Positions 1-12,159 are shown, counted from the first letter of the stretch. The stretch is DNA of 64,000 bases from Siderastrea siderea (GCA_964030785.1 OZ034971.1:11088579-11152578); one strand, 5' to 3'. Numbers and translations: made by a program. The notes: generated by a model not told the origin, from the sequence alone.

Positions 1-137
1 GCACTCTAGACGACATATTTGTCCCTCCGAAAACAATAGGAACTAATAAGTCCTCTTTCAACGAAAGTCCGAGGTGATGTTTCGCAAAAGTAATCTCTAG
101 CTTTCACTGCAATTAAATCCAAATATCTCACGCAATT

Positions 138-356
138 TTAGGCCTTCCAAACAGATACCCGAAACGAAACCGTTGGGTGCCCCTGTGTAATGACCATGCC
201 TGATCCTTCGTCCGGTTTTGGAATAATAATGTCGTCACGTCGCATAAGCTGGTTCATGGCTCTCAGTAGTGCCCTTGGTAGTGCTGGTCCTTTACGTTGG
301 ATGTCATTGAGTGCAATTGACCGCAGGGTGGCAGCGGAAAATGTTGGCTCGAGTTT
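138..356 (-). mobile_element. Retroelement polymerase remnant (N-terminal to the RT domain)
   Basis: The minus strand has an open frame of about 72 codons between a TAG just upstream and a TAA at 138-140. It contains LLRAMNQLMRRDDIIIPKPD followed by a glycine-rich EGSGMVI stretch. This resembles the conserved R-D-D-I-V-I-x-x-P-D-K-G-S-G-V-V segment that precedes the reverse transcriptase core in Penelope-like and some other retroelement polymerases. No RT catalytic motif remains, so this is a fragment. The family assignment is by eye and uncertain. Confidence 0.5.
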
Positions 357-1874
357 CTAACAGGCCATTTATTATATTTTTTCTTTCTGGTAGAAGTATG
401 CAAAAGAATCGTAGACTACAATCCAGAGCACGGTCAGTGATTGCTTGAGATCAGCCGCCATTATTTCCCTCATTCTTTAAACCAGATCTTAATTTTTTTT
501 AGCTACACTAACTTGTTCTGGGATTGAAGGCGTGTCCAGTTTAACCGGAATGAACCAGTATCAATTTCTTCAGAAAGAAGTCAGAGAGGCACATAGATTT
601 TACTTTTACAGATTACAGATTTTGTCTGCAAGAAAGGTGTTAGACACATAAGGAGTGGCTAGCGATGCCAGCGACCTTGTTTGTTTCTAGAATGTACACA
701 AATGTTCTAGAGGCATTAGAGGGCTTGAAAACAATGATGAGAATATTTTGATATCAAAATATGTTCTGCCCTGTTTGATCGTCTCGAAGAAGACACTCAG
801 ATTCTTGCTGAAAAGGCCTTAATGAAGCTATCAACCTGACGTCACACCTCTTTGAGCGTCTTTTAGCTGCCACAAAAGACTAAATATTTGGATTCCACAG
901 CTACCTATACGAGAAAGCAGATATTGTGCCGATGGAAACCCTTGTGGGACCTCCCATGGACATTATGTTTGTGTAATATAAAATGTTCTGTAGTCTTTAA
1001 GAGAAAAGTCATTCTGGCTCTACTGTCCGGTATTGAAATAAGGTTACCATTTGACATGCTACCGTTCCTTGAAAATCAATGATATTATCTAAGAAAAGCT
1101 AACAGGTATATAGAAACCCACCAACACTGGACTTTTATGACATTACCTGAGTGTTATAGTGGATTTTTTTTCACAGAAAAGATATGTTTAACCGAGCGTA
1201 CCGCGTATGACGTCACCATGGAAATATTTCCCTGACGAGACAGACAACCTAAAATCGACCATTCTCTTATCTAACTTACCATCGCGAGTTTTTTCAGTCT
1301 TTCGAGAAAAACACATGTACATGATACTCAGACAAACCCTCAAGTAAAAAAAAAAAAAAACATGAAAACATTTTATCACAACGGCGGACATCTTTCGTAG
1401 AAAAAGGCCTTGTTTGGCATGGAATTTTATCAGTCTAGTCCGGTCGAAAGATTGTCATGAGGTCAAAACTAATAACAAGATTTAAAACGGCAGATATTCA
1501 ATGAACAATGTGCTGCTTGCAATTTTCAAGGTGACCTGTGTTTTGTGGGTTATGACTGCTTCAAGGTCCCGAGACTTGACGGTCCGTATTGCACAACCGG
1601 TGACTTATTGGCAAACAGTTTACAGAAAAAGCACCGTAAAAGAACTCAAGAAAACGGACTGTAAAGTGACACCATAGGAACAAAAGTTATTACTTCAAGT
1701 CAATTTTAAAAAAAAGCAAGTTCGTGATAATCAAATGTAAAAAGATTAAACGACCTTCTGACATGAAAAACGTCATTTAAGAGTTGGCGACCTTCTATGC
1801 CTTCAAAGAGAGATGCCGTTCCAAAGGAGCGACCGTACTTCACACACCCAAGGTAACCACAGTTGGCTAAGAAG
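357..1874. other. Upstream region of the homeobox gene, no gene seen
   Basis: AT-rich DNA without a convincing coding frame or repeat. It should hold the promoter and 5' UTR of the plus-strand homeobox gene that starts at 1875. I could not pick a TATA box or initiator with confidence. Confidence 0.5.
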
Positions 1875-2208
1875 ATGGCGTCGAGAGATGGCACTATTGT
1901 AGCTTTTCGTCATGTTAACCCTCCAAGCTGTGGACCAAATAGCTCGTTTTCAATAAGGCGAATTTTAGATCTCCCAGAAGATAACGTAAAAGAGTGTACC
2001 TCATCTTCAAGTAACAGTTCACCAGCCGAGAGTTGCACTGTTTCCTTTCCGTTTATCCCTCGAGCAGCTCGTCCCATGGTACACCATTATGGTGATGATG
2101 TACCATGCAGTGGACTCATAAATTGGAAGGGTTTCGGTCTCAAGCCTTATACTCATGATTGGGGTTATGCCGGACCGTTTCCTTTTAGTGACCAAGGATT
2201 TCCATTTG
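1875..2208 (+). CDS. Homeobox gene, coding exon 1
   Basis: Encodes residues 1-111 plus the first base of codon 112. It carries the eh1 motif near the start, a serine-rich stretch (SSSSNSSP) and an aromatic/proline-rich tail (WGYAGPFPFSDQGFPF). It ends TTTG before the consensus donor GTAAGT at 2209. Confidence 0.9.
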
Positions 2209-3952
2209 GTAAGTGAATCAGGGTGTTGTTTCTGACGTCCATGTTATGCTTTCTGCAGAAAGACAATGCAACAGTTCAGTTTTCTTGTGCTGTTCTTTTG
2301 GGACTAGGGTAAGCTGATTACTGCTAGTTTCACATTTCGTTTCATTTACAAACCGTTAAAAACAAACAGGGGGATTTTAAAAGCAGTTTCATCGGAGGCA
2401 GTTACAGGCTCATTGACACAATTTGACCACGTTTGCGCCGTCTTTTTTGTTAGTACGATCACAAAAGGGAGACTTTCAAACTTAGTCGCCAATCAAAATT
2501 CTTTTAGTTATGGTTACGGCAGAAGATTGATAATTTCAAGGGGAACGAAATCTCTTCGAAATATGTATTACTTTTAAAAAGGAATAGAGATCTTTCACAC
2601 GGGACAAGTTTATGCCACATAGAAAGAATTTTCTCAAAGTTAAGTTCCATCCACAGAAAAAATATTGGCGTTGCTGTCTTTGAGTGTCGTTGAGAAGTCT
2701 GACCTGCCATTTTCAGTGTTGAATTCTTTTTTTTTTATAAAGTTATGAATATTTAAAGACAACTCTATTTTTAAATCTGTTATCAGCTCCCGCCATGTGC
2801 ATACACTTTGACCAATACTGCTGCACTTGTCCATCTCTTATGTTAGCGTAAAAGTTGCTCTTTTCAAAACAATTACAATTATACTGAAATAGGTGCTTAG
2901 CAACTCATCATTACATAATGAAATTTGAATTTGAGATAGAAGTGTGACAGTTCACAAGCCTGCGTGTTTAACTAATGAAAATATATTATATACATATATA
3001 CTCATAAAAAAAAAATAAAAATATACTATTCAGCTTTCTGCAACTTTTTGTAGTCTCATCTCTAAATAAAGGATCGCCAGATAGATTGCTCACGACAATA
3101 ATTCTGACTAATAAGCTTTTGTTACCTACATATTTTATTTACCATATTGCAAACTTGAACTCTTAATTTAACGAGCCTGATCTTCTTAGAAAGATCGAAG
3201 GTCACGGCTCTACTTGCAAATTATTTTAATTTAACTGGACTCCAATATATCGATTTGTTCTTACAGACAACCAAGACCAGAGTAATTTTATTTTAACGTG
3301 TTGTTATTGTAGCTCATTACTTGTTCATTCTTCGCATTCGTTTTGAGAAGTTAATTTTTTCAGTTCTTCAACAACAGCCTACATAAAAAAGGCGACAACA
3401 CGTATAAGTCTCCCTTGTTTGGCCTCGGTTGAACTTGCAATGAGAAAATTCCCCATAACTTTCCATTCACTTTCCACTCAGGTCTGATGAAATTATTTCA
3501 TTCTTTTCTCACCTTTATTGCTTCTTGATTTAGAAATCTTTCAGAAGAAGAGAAGACGTCCCATGCGAAAGACGAAGCAGCGTCCATTGTTTTCACCACA
3601 CCAAATTCAAACCATGGAAAAAGAATTCGCCAAACAGCGGTACGTATCGAAGGACAGGCGAGCTCAGCTAGCTTTAGAGATAAACCTTACTAAAACTCAA
3701 GTCAAAACCTGGTTCCAAAATCGACGAACAAAGTGGAAAAAGGAAACTAAAGGTGAAGCAAGTACAGTCTCAAGGCGCCGCTCCCAGGGAGAAATGGGCC
3801 ATGTTTTCCTCGCAATGCAGAGCACGCTTAGTCTTTTTTACCAGAAGACATCCGTTGTTGATTCACGTGTTATTCCGTACGGTGTTTTGCCACAGTATTG
3901 TACTGAAGCTATGGTTCCTACTATCGGATTTAAAGGTTCATTTGTTTCATAG
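1875..3952 (+). CDS. Homeobox transcription factor with eh1 motif (ANTP-class, NK/Not-like), two exons
   Basis: A predicted 250-aa DNA-binding protein from exons 1875-2208 and 3534-3952, joined in phase 1 across an intron with GTAAGT donor and TTTAG acceptor. Residues 25-34 (FSIRRILDLP) form an eh1/TN motif that recruits Groucho co-repressors. A basic run (KKRRR) precedes the homeodomain at residues 124-183, which has R5, F8, F20, W48, F49, Q50, N51 and R53; helix 3 reads QVKTWFQNRRTKWKK. Gln50 and Asn51 are the usual base-contacting residues of ANTP-class proteins. EKEFAKQ and RAQLA recall Not/Noto, while helix 3 also resembles BarH-like, so the subfamily is open. The ATG at 1875 is the first in-frame Met; the frame extends upstream only through a TTG. 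Protein after the homeodomain (residues 184-250) matches nothing I recognise. Confidence 0.92.
3534..3952 (+). CDS. Homeobox gene, coding exon 2 with the homeodomain
   Basis: Begins after the acceptor TTGATTTAG (AG at 3532-3533) and completes codon 112. It encodes the whole homeodomain and the C-terminal tail, and stops with TAG at 3950-3952. The 3' part of this exon is repeated in decayed form about 640 bp downstream. Confidence 0.93.
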
Positions 3953-4101
3953 CTTACAGATGAGTACAAGCACGATTTTGTTTGCTGTATTAAGTCGTAC
4001 ACTTGGCATTGTTAAGTTCAAATTTATTTTAATTAGAAGTTCGTTTATGGTTTTCTTATGAAGTAGATTGATATAAGAAATATGTACAAGTTTAGAAACT
4101 T

Positions 4102-4107
4102 AATAAA
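4102..4107 (+). promoter_or_regulatory. Candidate polyadenylation signal of the homeobox gene
   Basis: AATAAA lies 150 bp after the stop codon, followed by a T-rich stretch (CTTTTTTGCAGG). It is the nearest canonical signal downstream of the gene. The decayed downstream copy has no AATAAA at the matching place. Confidence 0.5.
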
Positions 4108-4326
4108 CTTTTTTGCAGGTCAGTTTTGTATACATTATCAACTCTACCCATACTTCATATTTATCACAGAAGTTGGTACAATTTAAGTATCGCCTAGGTC
4201 AGAATTCAACTCAATGCATCCAATCCGTTTTAATATTTATCGTCAAGTATCGTGCTTAACATTGCCAGGGTAAACAGTTTATATTTACCGGCCTTCTTCG
4301 CTGAAAATAGGAATGGAATGCCCTTG

Positions 4327-4992
4327 AACAAACTTGGTTCCCTGAAAATCGATGAGCAAAGTGGAAAAAGGAAACAACAGATAAAGTGAGTACTACCTCA
4401 AGGCGCTCCCACAGATAAATAGAACTTGTTTTGCTTGCAATGCAGGGCACACGAAGTCCTATTTACAGAAACATACGCGTCGACTCACGTGATAATCCGT
4501 TCAGAGTTTTTGCACGGCGCTGAACCTACGTTTCTTACTGCCGACTTTAAAAGTTCGCCGCTCGCCGCTCGAATATCGCGCTCGTGGCTTTGCAGTTCGT
4601 CCAGTACGGATTCTAGGGCAAAAGAGAGACTGCTTGCAGTCTATTAAAAACAAAACACAATCGTTGTATGTTTCATTTAGTGGTACACGTATACCAAGAA
4701 CAAAATGTTCCAGAATTTCCTTTTAAGTTTCTCTTATTGAGTAGACTGATACTAGGGAAATGCACAAGTTTAGATCCTTAGTTCTGAAGGTTTTGTATAT
4801 TATCAAGTATACCCAGTACTTCATACTTATCAGTGAGGTTCGCACAAGTTTATTGGCCGGAAATCAGAAAATCAACCCAGTGCAACCAAACCGTCTGTAT
4901 TATTTTTCGTCGAATTCATATACGTGCTGCTAAGTATGTGTCAAAAGGTAAAGAGTTTATATTTCTCCCTTCTGTACAGTGTTTCGACGGCC
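4327..4992 (+). pseudogene. Decayed tandem copy of homeobox exon 2 and its 3' UTR
   Basis: The stretch aligns collinearly with about 3700-4300. ACTTGGTTC, a modified helix-3 segment, GAGCAAAGTGGAAAAAGGAAAC, CAAGGCGCTCCCA, GCAATGCAG and the TCACGTG region all recur in order. They are followed by the 3' UTR blocks (GAAATGCACAAGTTTAGA, CAAGTATACCCA-GTACTTCATA). Inside the remnant of helix 3 there is an extra insertion before AATCGATGAGC, and TGA stops follow, so the homeodomain is broken. About 90 bp of foreign sequence (near 4558-4650) interrupts the alignment. The first part of the homeodomain is absent. This is a dead partial duplicate, not a second gene. Confidence 0.8.
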
Positions 4993-7900
4993 TCAAACAG
5001 GATTTCTTCTCAACCGACATGACATGCTAGCACGTCTATAAGTAATCTCTTGCTGCTTGTAATCTAGCAAGTTATTGATTGTTGCCTTATATGACAAGGT
5101 CTGTTTTGCTATAGTCGCTTTTTCGTTTTAAGCCTGCAAACCTTACGACGAGGAAAAAAACAGTAGTAGTAGTACTCGCACCTATTTCACACCTACCATT
5201 ATAAATTGTATAATAAATTTTTAATTGTTGTAGTCATCAGAGCAAGTTTGCTTCCAAGATCATCAGCTTTGTTATGGTACAAATTAAACGCAGGAAAAGA
5301 TTTTTAACGAGTGTCAAGCGCTTCCAAAATGTATTAAATTCTGATGGTAGATCTTAAAAAGGAGTGGCGTATACTAGTTTAGCAACTATCACTACACAGC
5401 GTAACTTGAAAACATAAAGCAGGATATAAGGTTTAAAAAACAAACATTTTACTGTTGTTGTTATTTCCTAATGGTTATGCACTGATTTTCCTTACGATTT
5501 GGAGGAAATATCTGATGTTTTCAAACCATCATTCATATTTTTGTTCAACGTAAGCTTGAGTTCTGTTCTTTTACCCAGATCAACAACGTCTGCTGGGTGT
5601 TTGACTTGCATACTCTTTACTTGTAACAGCTACAAACTGTTCATCTTCCTTGCATTAAAGATCCTGGAACAAAGCCAGCAATACAACTGGGCGGAATGTG
5701 TTTCCGTAGATATATTTATCTTTTTTTTTATTTAGACAAATGGTTTTGTTCTTCCTCATCAGACGGAAACTCTGACATTCCATTTGGCATATGAAACCCG
5801 CACTTCATGTTTAGGATAAGAGACAGACGGAATTTTGGTCGGACGTTAAAGGAAGTCACCTAAAGTAAAGATTGTTTTCAAAGCATGTGATTTCTGTTTA
5901 CATAAGAAGATATTGTAGTTGAGGAAATGGTCAAAGCTATTGTACTCAGACAGGACTCACCAATCTGCAAAAAGACAGGTGGTCTCTTTATGTGCCCCCC
6001 TTCCCCCACCTTAAAAGATGGTGTCTTGTTTGGATAGCCCCCACTCTATCAGGAGTAGAAACTAGGAAAAAGATTCAAACCTCCTTGTGCCATTTCTCCA
6101 GCAATGCAAGCTTCGTGCACGCCTAATATGAAAGTCTCAACTCAAATTTTGAGGCCAATAAATTTTGTCCATTTGGCTAATCAGACAGGTGGTATCTTGC
6201 ATAGCCCCCCTACCCCTACACAAGGTGGGTCCTCATCGAGTACACTTGTGATGACCACTTCCTTTGGAAAGGTTTATTCTTGAGGATTATTTGCATGCAC
6301 ATGTATGTCATTTATTGGAATTGGGGTGTGCTTACAATGCTCCTCAAGGAACTCTTTTTCGCCATTTCCTTGTTACTTTTTCCATCTTTATTAAAAAAAG
6401 TATTTTGTGAGTGGGTAATCATGTGGAGACGACGGTTTCAAGGTCAAGATTTCAGTGAGAACCCAGCTCCTCAAAAATTACACTGTGAGAGGTCCTGTGA
6501 GGTCTTCTTACCTTAGGATTTTGGATCAGTTAAAATGGTGTCAACACCAATACTATAAGTAGCTCTATAGTAGCCTTGTATCATATTTACATGTACTTTT
6601 AATTAATTTGTTACCTTGCCGTGCATTCACCCTGTGTTAGATAACGGAATGATCTACTTCTTATCAACTAGCCCTAAGTAGTCATGTTTTAACAAGTTAA
6701 TATTGAAGAAAGAAAGATGGTAAATTTTTATTCAGTTTACCACGTTTGTGATTTTATGGGACAATGCTATGGTTTATAGTGATCACTGGCAAAAATTCGC
6801 TGTGTAATAACTAGGTGAGTGTTGTTCGAAGGAGGTAAATAAAAAAGAGACACAATGGCAGAACTAAACGGAATGTAGGCAGGAGCCCATGAGCTCCTCG
6901 TTTAATCGGTCAATATGCCAGCAGACAGATAATAGACCACCCCGCCACTCACTATGGACACAGTACGACAATGAGCGCTGACGGCCATGCTTGCACTCAT
7001 TCACAGAAAGTTTAATTTAAAAAATCATGCCTTCTTTTTGGCGCCATAATCTTGTAAATAGAACAGAAATCTCCTACAGCTTGTTGGCCTCCAATGGTTT
7101 CCATACAGTGATAATTGCTGGACTTTTCACTGGCTTTTGTGCAAACAGACATTACTAATGCATTCGATTCGCTCCACCGCATGCGCAGAAATGGACTTTT
7201 GGAGTGCACGTTATTCACCCGTGCGGATTGGTGGAAAACGACGGTCTGATCATTTCATTTCAGTCTAGTAACTTCTTATTTATTTATTTTAACAATTATT
7301 TGTATCGCTATGTTCAGAGAATTACAGAGGACCTTGGATATTTTTTCCCACAAGCCTTCTCTCCCCCCACCAGTTCTAAAACAAAATATAGCCACGAAAT
7401 AATACGCTACACGTTAAAACCGCCTTAAAACTATTTATAAACCTATAAATTCTGCCCGTTACAAACCCTCGGACGTATCTGAGATGGGATGTTTTGAGCT
7501 TTAACACACGTGCTTAGAAAAAGGCGCAGCAGTGTACAGTGCGGCAAATGATGCCCGACCGCAAATGATCCCCAAATTGGACGGCGAATGATCCGCTGAA
7601 AAATCGGAATGTCGCGGGCGGAAGAAGTTAGAATGATCTCTCATACAAGTGGTACTGAGCGCCAGTCGAGAGAAAATGACGACCGATTTCGCCAACCAGC
7701 TCCATAGGCTAAGAAACTACTTACAAATCATCGATGTCGAGGAAAATTTATTTATCTTGGGTGGTCCACGTTTCCTTCTGGGGCAACGTTCTGTAGAAAA
7801 TAAATGGACTCATCTTAAATTTGCAACACAGAGTTCTCTGTTTACTCAGTTGTGTAACCAGCTCGGCGCAACAATCCACGTGCACATTTTGAAAAGTTGC

Positions 7901-8477
7901 GCACAGGTAGTCCAAGCTCAAAATATGGGCGTTGGTGCCGCTGCGTAACCTTCGAAATATAAGGATTTGTATGGGGAAAAATTGTCCCTAAAACCTCAAA
8001 ATAAGAAAGAATTTTAAATGGAAACGGCTTACCTTGCTGCAGTTGTATGTTTCTTTGTTTCCTGTGTGGTTCCTAAACCGATTTATGGCCATTTATTGGG
8101 TAGGTTTAGCTGAAGCAGTTTGCTCTCTCCGACTAAAAGAGGTGCTAAAGACAACAAAAAAGAAACCCTGCCAAAGACAACAAAGTTGGGAGGGGTGTAG
8201 CCCGCCTAGCAGACGTAAACGGGGGAGGGGAAAGGAACCGAGAACGCGGGAGAAAAATGGGATCTGGGGGCTATAATCCCCCAGTCCCCCATTTTTTTCG
8301 CGCATACCTGGCAGTTCCGTTCCTGGTCGATTGTGGTCAATTTCGAGCCCTCGTGCATTTGTAGCTGTCGCAAAGCAGAAACACAGAAGTGTTTAACATT
8401 TCCGGGGGACTCACGCAACAAGAAGATTCCTAAAAACGCTGAAATCGCGGTATCAACAACACTCACTAAACTAAACT
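4993..8477. other. Intergenic stretch, no gene supported
   Basis: No frame here shows a recognisable domain or splice structure. A short direct repeat (CAGACAGGTGGT-TCTT then AGCCCCCC) occurs near 5963 and 6182, each followed by C-rich sequence. A small motif, GCAAATGATCCCC and variants, recurs at 7540-7600. A hairpin with arms CTGGGGGCT/ATCCCCCAG is at 8264-8284. The 99-codon frame at 7649-7948 has no features of a real protein. Confidence 0.4.
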
Positions 8478-8632
8478 GAAGTTCAAAGTAAGCCAAAATC
8501 CCATAGATTTATTGTACTTTCAGCTTTCAAAACCAACAAAATTTGAGTCTTTAATGTAAACATCGAGCGCATAAAATAGCTTTCAGAGCCCGAAAAGTAA
8601 TCGAGACTTTCGAGAAACGGGCCCCTGTTTCG
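8478..8632. repeat. MITE-like repeat, GGGCCCGTTTCTCGAAAG family (partial copy)
   Basis: Ends in CTTTCGAGAAACGGGCCC, the reverse complement of the terminus of the fuller copy at 15176-15405. The internal GAGCCCGAAAAGT also matches. The other end is not recognisable, so the copy looks truncated. Confidence 0.55.
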
Positions 8633-8722
8633 CTGTTGTGTTGAAGTCTGATTGTTTATTGTCCTTTCAATTTTTTGTAATACGTCATTGTTCATCAAAA
8701 CATCCGCAATACCAAGAAACTA

Positions 8723-10127
8723 TTCCCTGCTAGCAGAGGCCCCTTTTCCTTTGTATTTGCTGAGCTGACGGGCGGGACGAAAAGGGACCTCTGCCATGGG
8801 TCGAAATGAACTGTGTTGAGCATGCGCCACGGTTACTTAGCGACCGAAACGTCACGTGATGCTTTTAGCACGTGATCAGCTGACGACTGCCACCTTTCTA
8901 AATTAGCGCGCCAAAAAACACCTGCACAGTTTTGTTGTCGTGAATGGCGAGTTCACCAAAACCCTAAAAAAAGTAGACAGTTCGTCTAGAGATAGTTGTT
9001 GTCTAATCTACGGTATTAATTTCAAGTTATCTGGACAAGGAAGCTTTTTTAACATGACCACAACTCCAGGAATCAAAAAGAAATTAACCCATTGAAGGCT
9101 GCGTGTTTTATGATCGCTTCACTAAATTAGCAGTTGGTAATAAACAAACCATGTGCAGTACGAAAGGACAATTTAAAGGTTCGAAAAAACAACACTCACT
9201 TGATCTAGAATAGATAAAATTTCTTACTTTTAAATAAAATACACCAGTTGTCAATTAAGAATTATACAATCTAAAAGTCAAAATTTTGAAAATTCCCGCA
9301 AGAGATTTCTCATGCTGTCTCGCGCGTGAAATCAAACCACAACAGAGCATTTGTGTCTGTTTAGGTCAGATTACTACTTTTCGAAGTTTTATGAATGAAG
9401 GTACACAGAAGAAGAGACAGTAAGCTTTTCTAAATAATACATTTATTAAAACACGTCTTTACTTGTTTCTGAAGACCAAACGCGTTCAATTCTTTCTTCG
9501 AGGGAAGCTACGCGCAAGCGATTTCGCTCGATGTGCAAGTTATTTTGAAGAGCATTTGGTGATGCGAACTTCGCACGTTTTTCAAAACTTTTACGAGAAC
9601 TGTAAGGAATATGAAGAATCCCTCAATTAAGAAGCGATTTCGATACAAATTTACAATCAAATGTGGAATTTACTCTACCGTAGACTCGTAGAAGTGCTGG
9701 AGCATTTCACAGAAAGTCCGCAGCTCGAAAAATCTTTGGAGGTGGAAGGTTGTCCTTCGCCTTGACAGATGTTTTCTTCGCTCTAAATTCCATTCCTTAA
9801 CTTGTCGAGTGTTTCTTCGCCCATGTTAACAAAAACGAGAGAAAGTAAACGTAACTCTTCACGAGTTTAGTCCTCTTTCCAGGACGGCATGTTACTATGC
9901 GGGCTCACTAAATGACAACGGAATAACTGTAAAGGAATGCGCGAGATAGAGTGGGCTCAAGTCACGGTCAGCAAACAATACAGGGAGCACGCGTTTCGGA
10001 AACCGCCGTCCACGACCATGGACGGCGGTTGAATCAAAGGGAGTTTCGACCCATGGCAGAGGTCGCTTTTCGTCCCGTCCGTCAGCTCAGCGAATACAAA
10101 GGAAAAGGGGCCTCTGCTAGCAGGGAA
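8723..10127. mobile_element. Non-autonomous DNA transposon, about 85-bp terminal inverted repeats, 8-bp target duplication
   Basis: The left end (TTCCCTGCTAGCAGAGGCCC onward to CCATGGGTCGAAA) and the reverse complement of the right end match over about 85 bp with few differences. The 1.4-kb unit is flanked by a perfect 8-bp direct repeat AAGAAACT at 8714-8721 and 10128-10135; the ninth base differs (A/G). No transposase frame is present. Long TIRs plus an 8-9 bp duplication fit Mutator-like or hAT-related elements, but superfamily is not settled. The interior has a further inverted pair near 9998-10030 (GGCGGTT/AACCGCC type). Confidence 0.85.
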
Positions 10128-10351
10128 AAGAAACTGCCGCAATTCCACAAAAAGAATGCCGCCAGCATTGCAACCACACAACAAACCTGACCTGCGACCA
10201 TAAGATTTTTCTTCTACAAACCAAAACTACAATTAACAAGTGTTACCAGTGTCAAGCAGTCAAAATAAGTACGTTGTCTGACCACTCAAATCACATTTGA
10301 CAGATATACGGCCATAGACTGCATTGCGTGCCACAGAAATTAAAACCAGCA

Positions 10352-10832
10352 TTAACCCTTTCACTCTCAGAGTTCAACCTCTGCTAATGTTGCTAAGCAA
10401 CCGAGCAGGACTGGCTCGTGGCACTGAACTCCTACATCCTTAAGTGCGACCAACCAAACGCTAGTGAGCACTACTTTCTTATGGTGCTGTTTGTTATGAT
10501 GTACAAGTTGGTCCTAACTTTTGATCCTGTGGATGAAACCTCTCAGTGTATCCATTCAAATGGCAACCACTAAGCTCCTTTCTTTTGGAGAAGGGGCGTG
10601 GGGTGGGGTGGGGGTGGGGGTGGGGGTGGGGGTTGAGGGTCTGTTAATTCTGCTGAAAAGCAAGGTGGTTCTACCTTTAGTCTGTGGACAAAATCCTGAA
10701 GTGTGACCATTCAAATAAAAGCTTCCGAACAATGCTTAAATTTGGTGCTATCTGTTTCTCCACATTTTGAAAAATACCATTTGTCTTGAACCTGGCTTCG
10801 ATCTTTGGCTCTTTTGAGAGTTAACGGGTTAA
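10352..10832. repeat. MITE-like repeat, TTAACCCTTTCACTC family, with G-rich insertion
   Basis: Starts TTAACCCTTTCACTCTCAGA and ends GAGAGTTAACGGGTTAA, an imperfect inverted terminus at TTAA. The internal segment TGTGACCATTCAAAT is shared with the copies at 17620-17834 and 46822-47018. It carries the repeat GGGGTGGGGTGGGGGTGG at about 10597-10635, which is absent from the other copies. Confidence 0.6.
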
Positions 10833-12159
10833 CTAGGCAGTTTAAGCACTAACAGATCTTTAGCAAACAGTGGCGAAGATCAAATAGTCGGTTAAGGAAA
10901 TCCTCCACTGAGAAAATCCGAAGAAATACCGACACCCATTGTCCAATCTGAGGTGAGCAATAAACTCTCCTTCAATTGTACTTCCGCTTGTCCCGGAAGA
11001 CTACGCTAATGAGATTCATGCTCATTATGATAGACATCACAAAGTGTCCCCTAACCAACTCTGTCAAACATGAAGTCATATGGAAATTACAAATAACTTT
11101 GTGTAATGAGGTACCCAAGATCCGAGTTTTTGGACATAAGTGAAGACTACAGTCAACTGAGGTGACGGAAATTCCAAAATGTCTGGTACATTCACATGAT
11201 GCAGGTGGCGTGACTTAAACTTTACAACCTCGCGACCCAACACAGGAAGAACTACAACAGTGAAAAACATTACCTTGAACAACACACCTAGAATATTTGA
11301 AATGAAAATTAAATAAATTATATATGAGATTGACTCTGCTCTATGTACATTAAAATGGACTTACTATTAACACTATAAACAAAGTCGCGGGCATTTATCA
11401 CCATTCGAAACAAATTACTATGTTATTTAAATTTGTTTTACAGAACAAAACATGTTACATACGATAACTTGACATTAAAGCACCATTAAAAGCGACAATT
11501 TTGCTTTAAACGTAATTTTAATATTTACACGATTTTGGCTAGAATTAAAACGGCTTTACGGCATTTAAAACTTAAATAGTAAAATGTAATATTCTACCTG
11601 AAGTAAACACAACAGGATATAAAACCCACAACGCAAGATTTCTTACATTGCTGGCAAACAGTCGTTTTTTCTTCCTTTTTGGTTTAGAACTATTGGAGAC
11701 AGCACTATTAACGTTTTTAAATTGTTGCAGTTATTAAATCATAGTTTCAATAAAACATTCTTCGTATAATTAACTCAATTGTGCATGCAGATAAATGACC
11801 ACGTTATCTTCTGCCACAACTGGCTTGTTGGACGCAAGTGTTACTTATTAACTATAAAAGTTTTTTTCCACAAGAGAAAATTAAGTGCTATTGTAACAGC
11901 TAAAAGGGATAAGTTTCACGAGTCACTTGCAAAAACAGTTGCATAAACACTGTGCAAAACCAGCAAGATTTGTCACATTTCGCAAATGAAAACGTTGAGA
12001 GACATGCTAAACGTTTTCGGCAAATCGCAAAACTTTACCTGAGACAGATCACGAAACAACTTTCGTTTACGAAAACACGTTTCCATATAATCGTCAACGA
12101 TCGCTCGATAGCAGGAAAAAAGAAGGGATTATACGGAAATGTGGCACATAGCGATTCAC
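10833..12159. other. Intergenic stretch downstream of the FBXL gene, nothing recognised
   Basis: AT-rich sequence (especially 11290-11900) without a supported gene. It lies 3' of the minus-strand FBXL gene and 3' of the plus-strand homeobox gene, so it is the space between two convergent genes. Confidence 0.4.

Noticed and set aside
1863..1874. Upstream start for the homeobox protein (four more codons)
   Set aside because: The extension begins with TTG. The first ATG in frame is at 1875, with G at +4 and G at -1.
3753..4061. 102-codon frame overlapping homeobox exon 2
   Set aside because: It is a +1-frame shadow of the homeodomain exon and 3' UTR.
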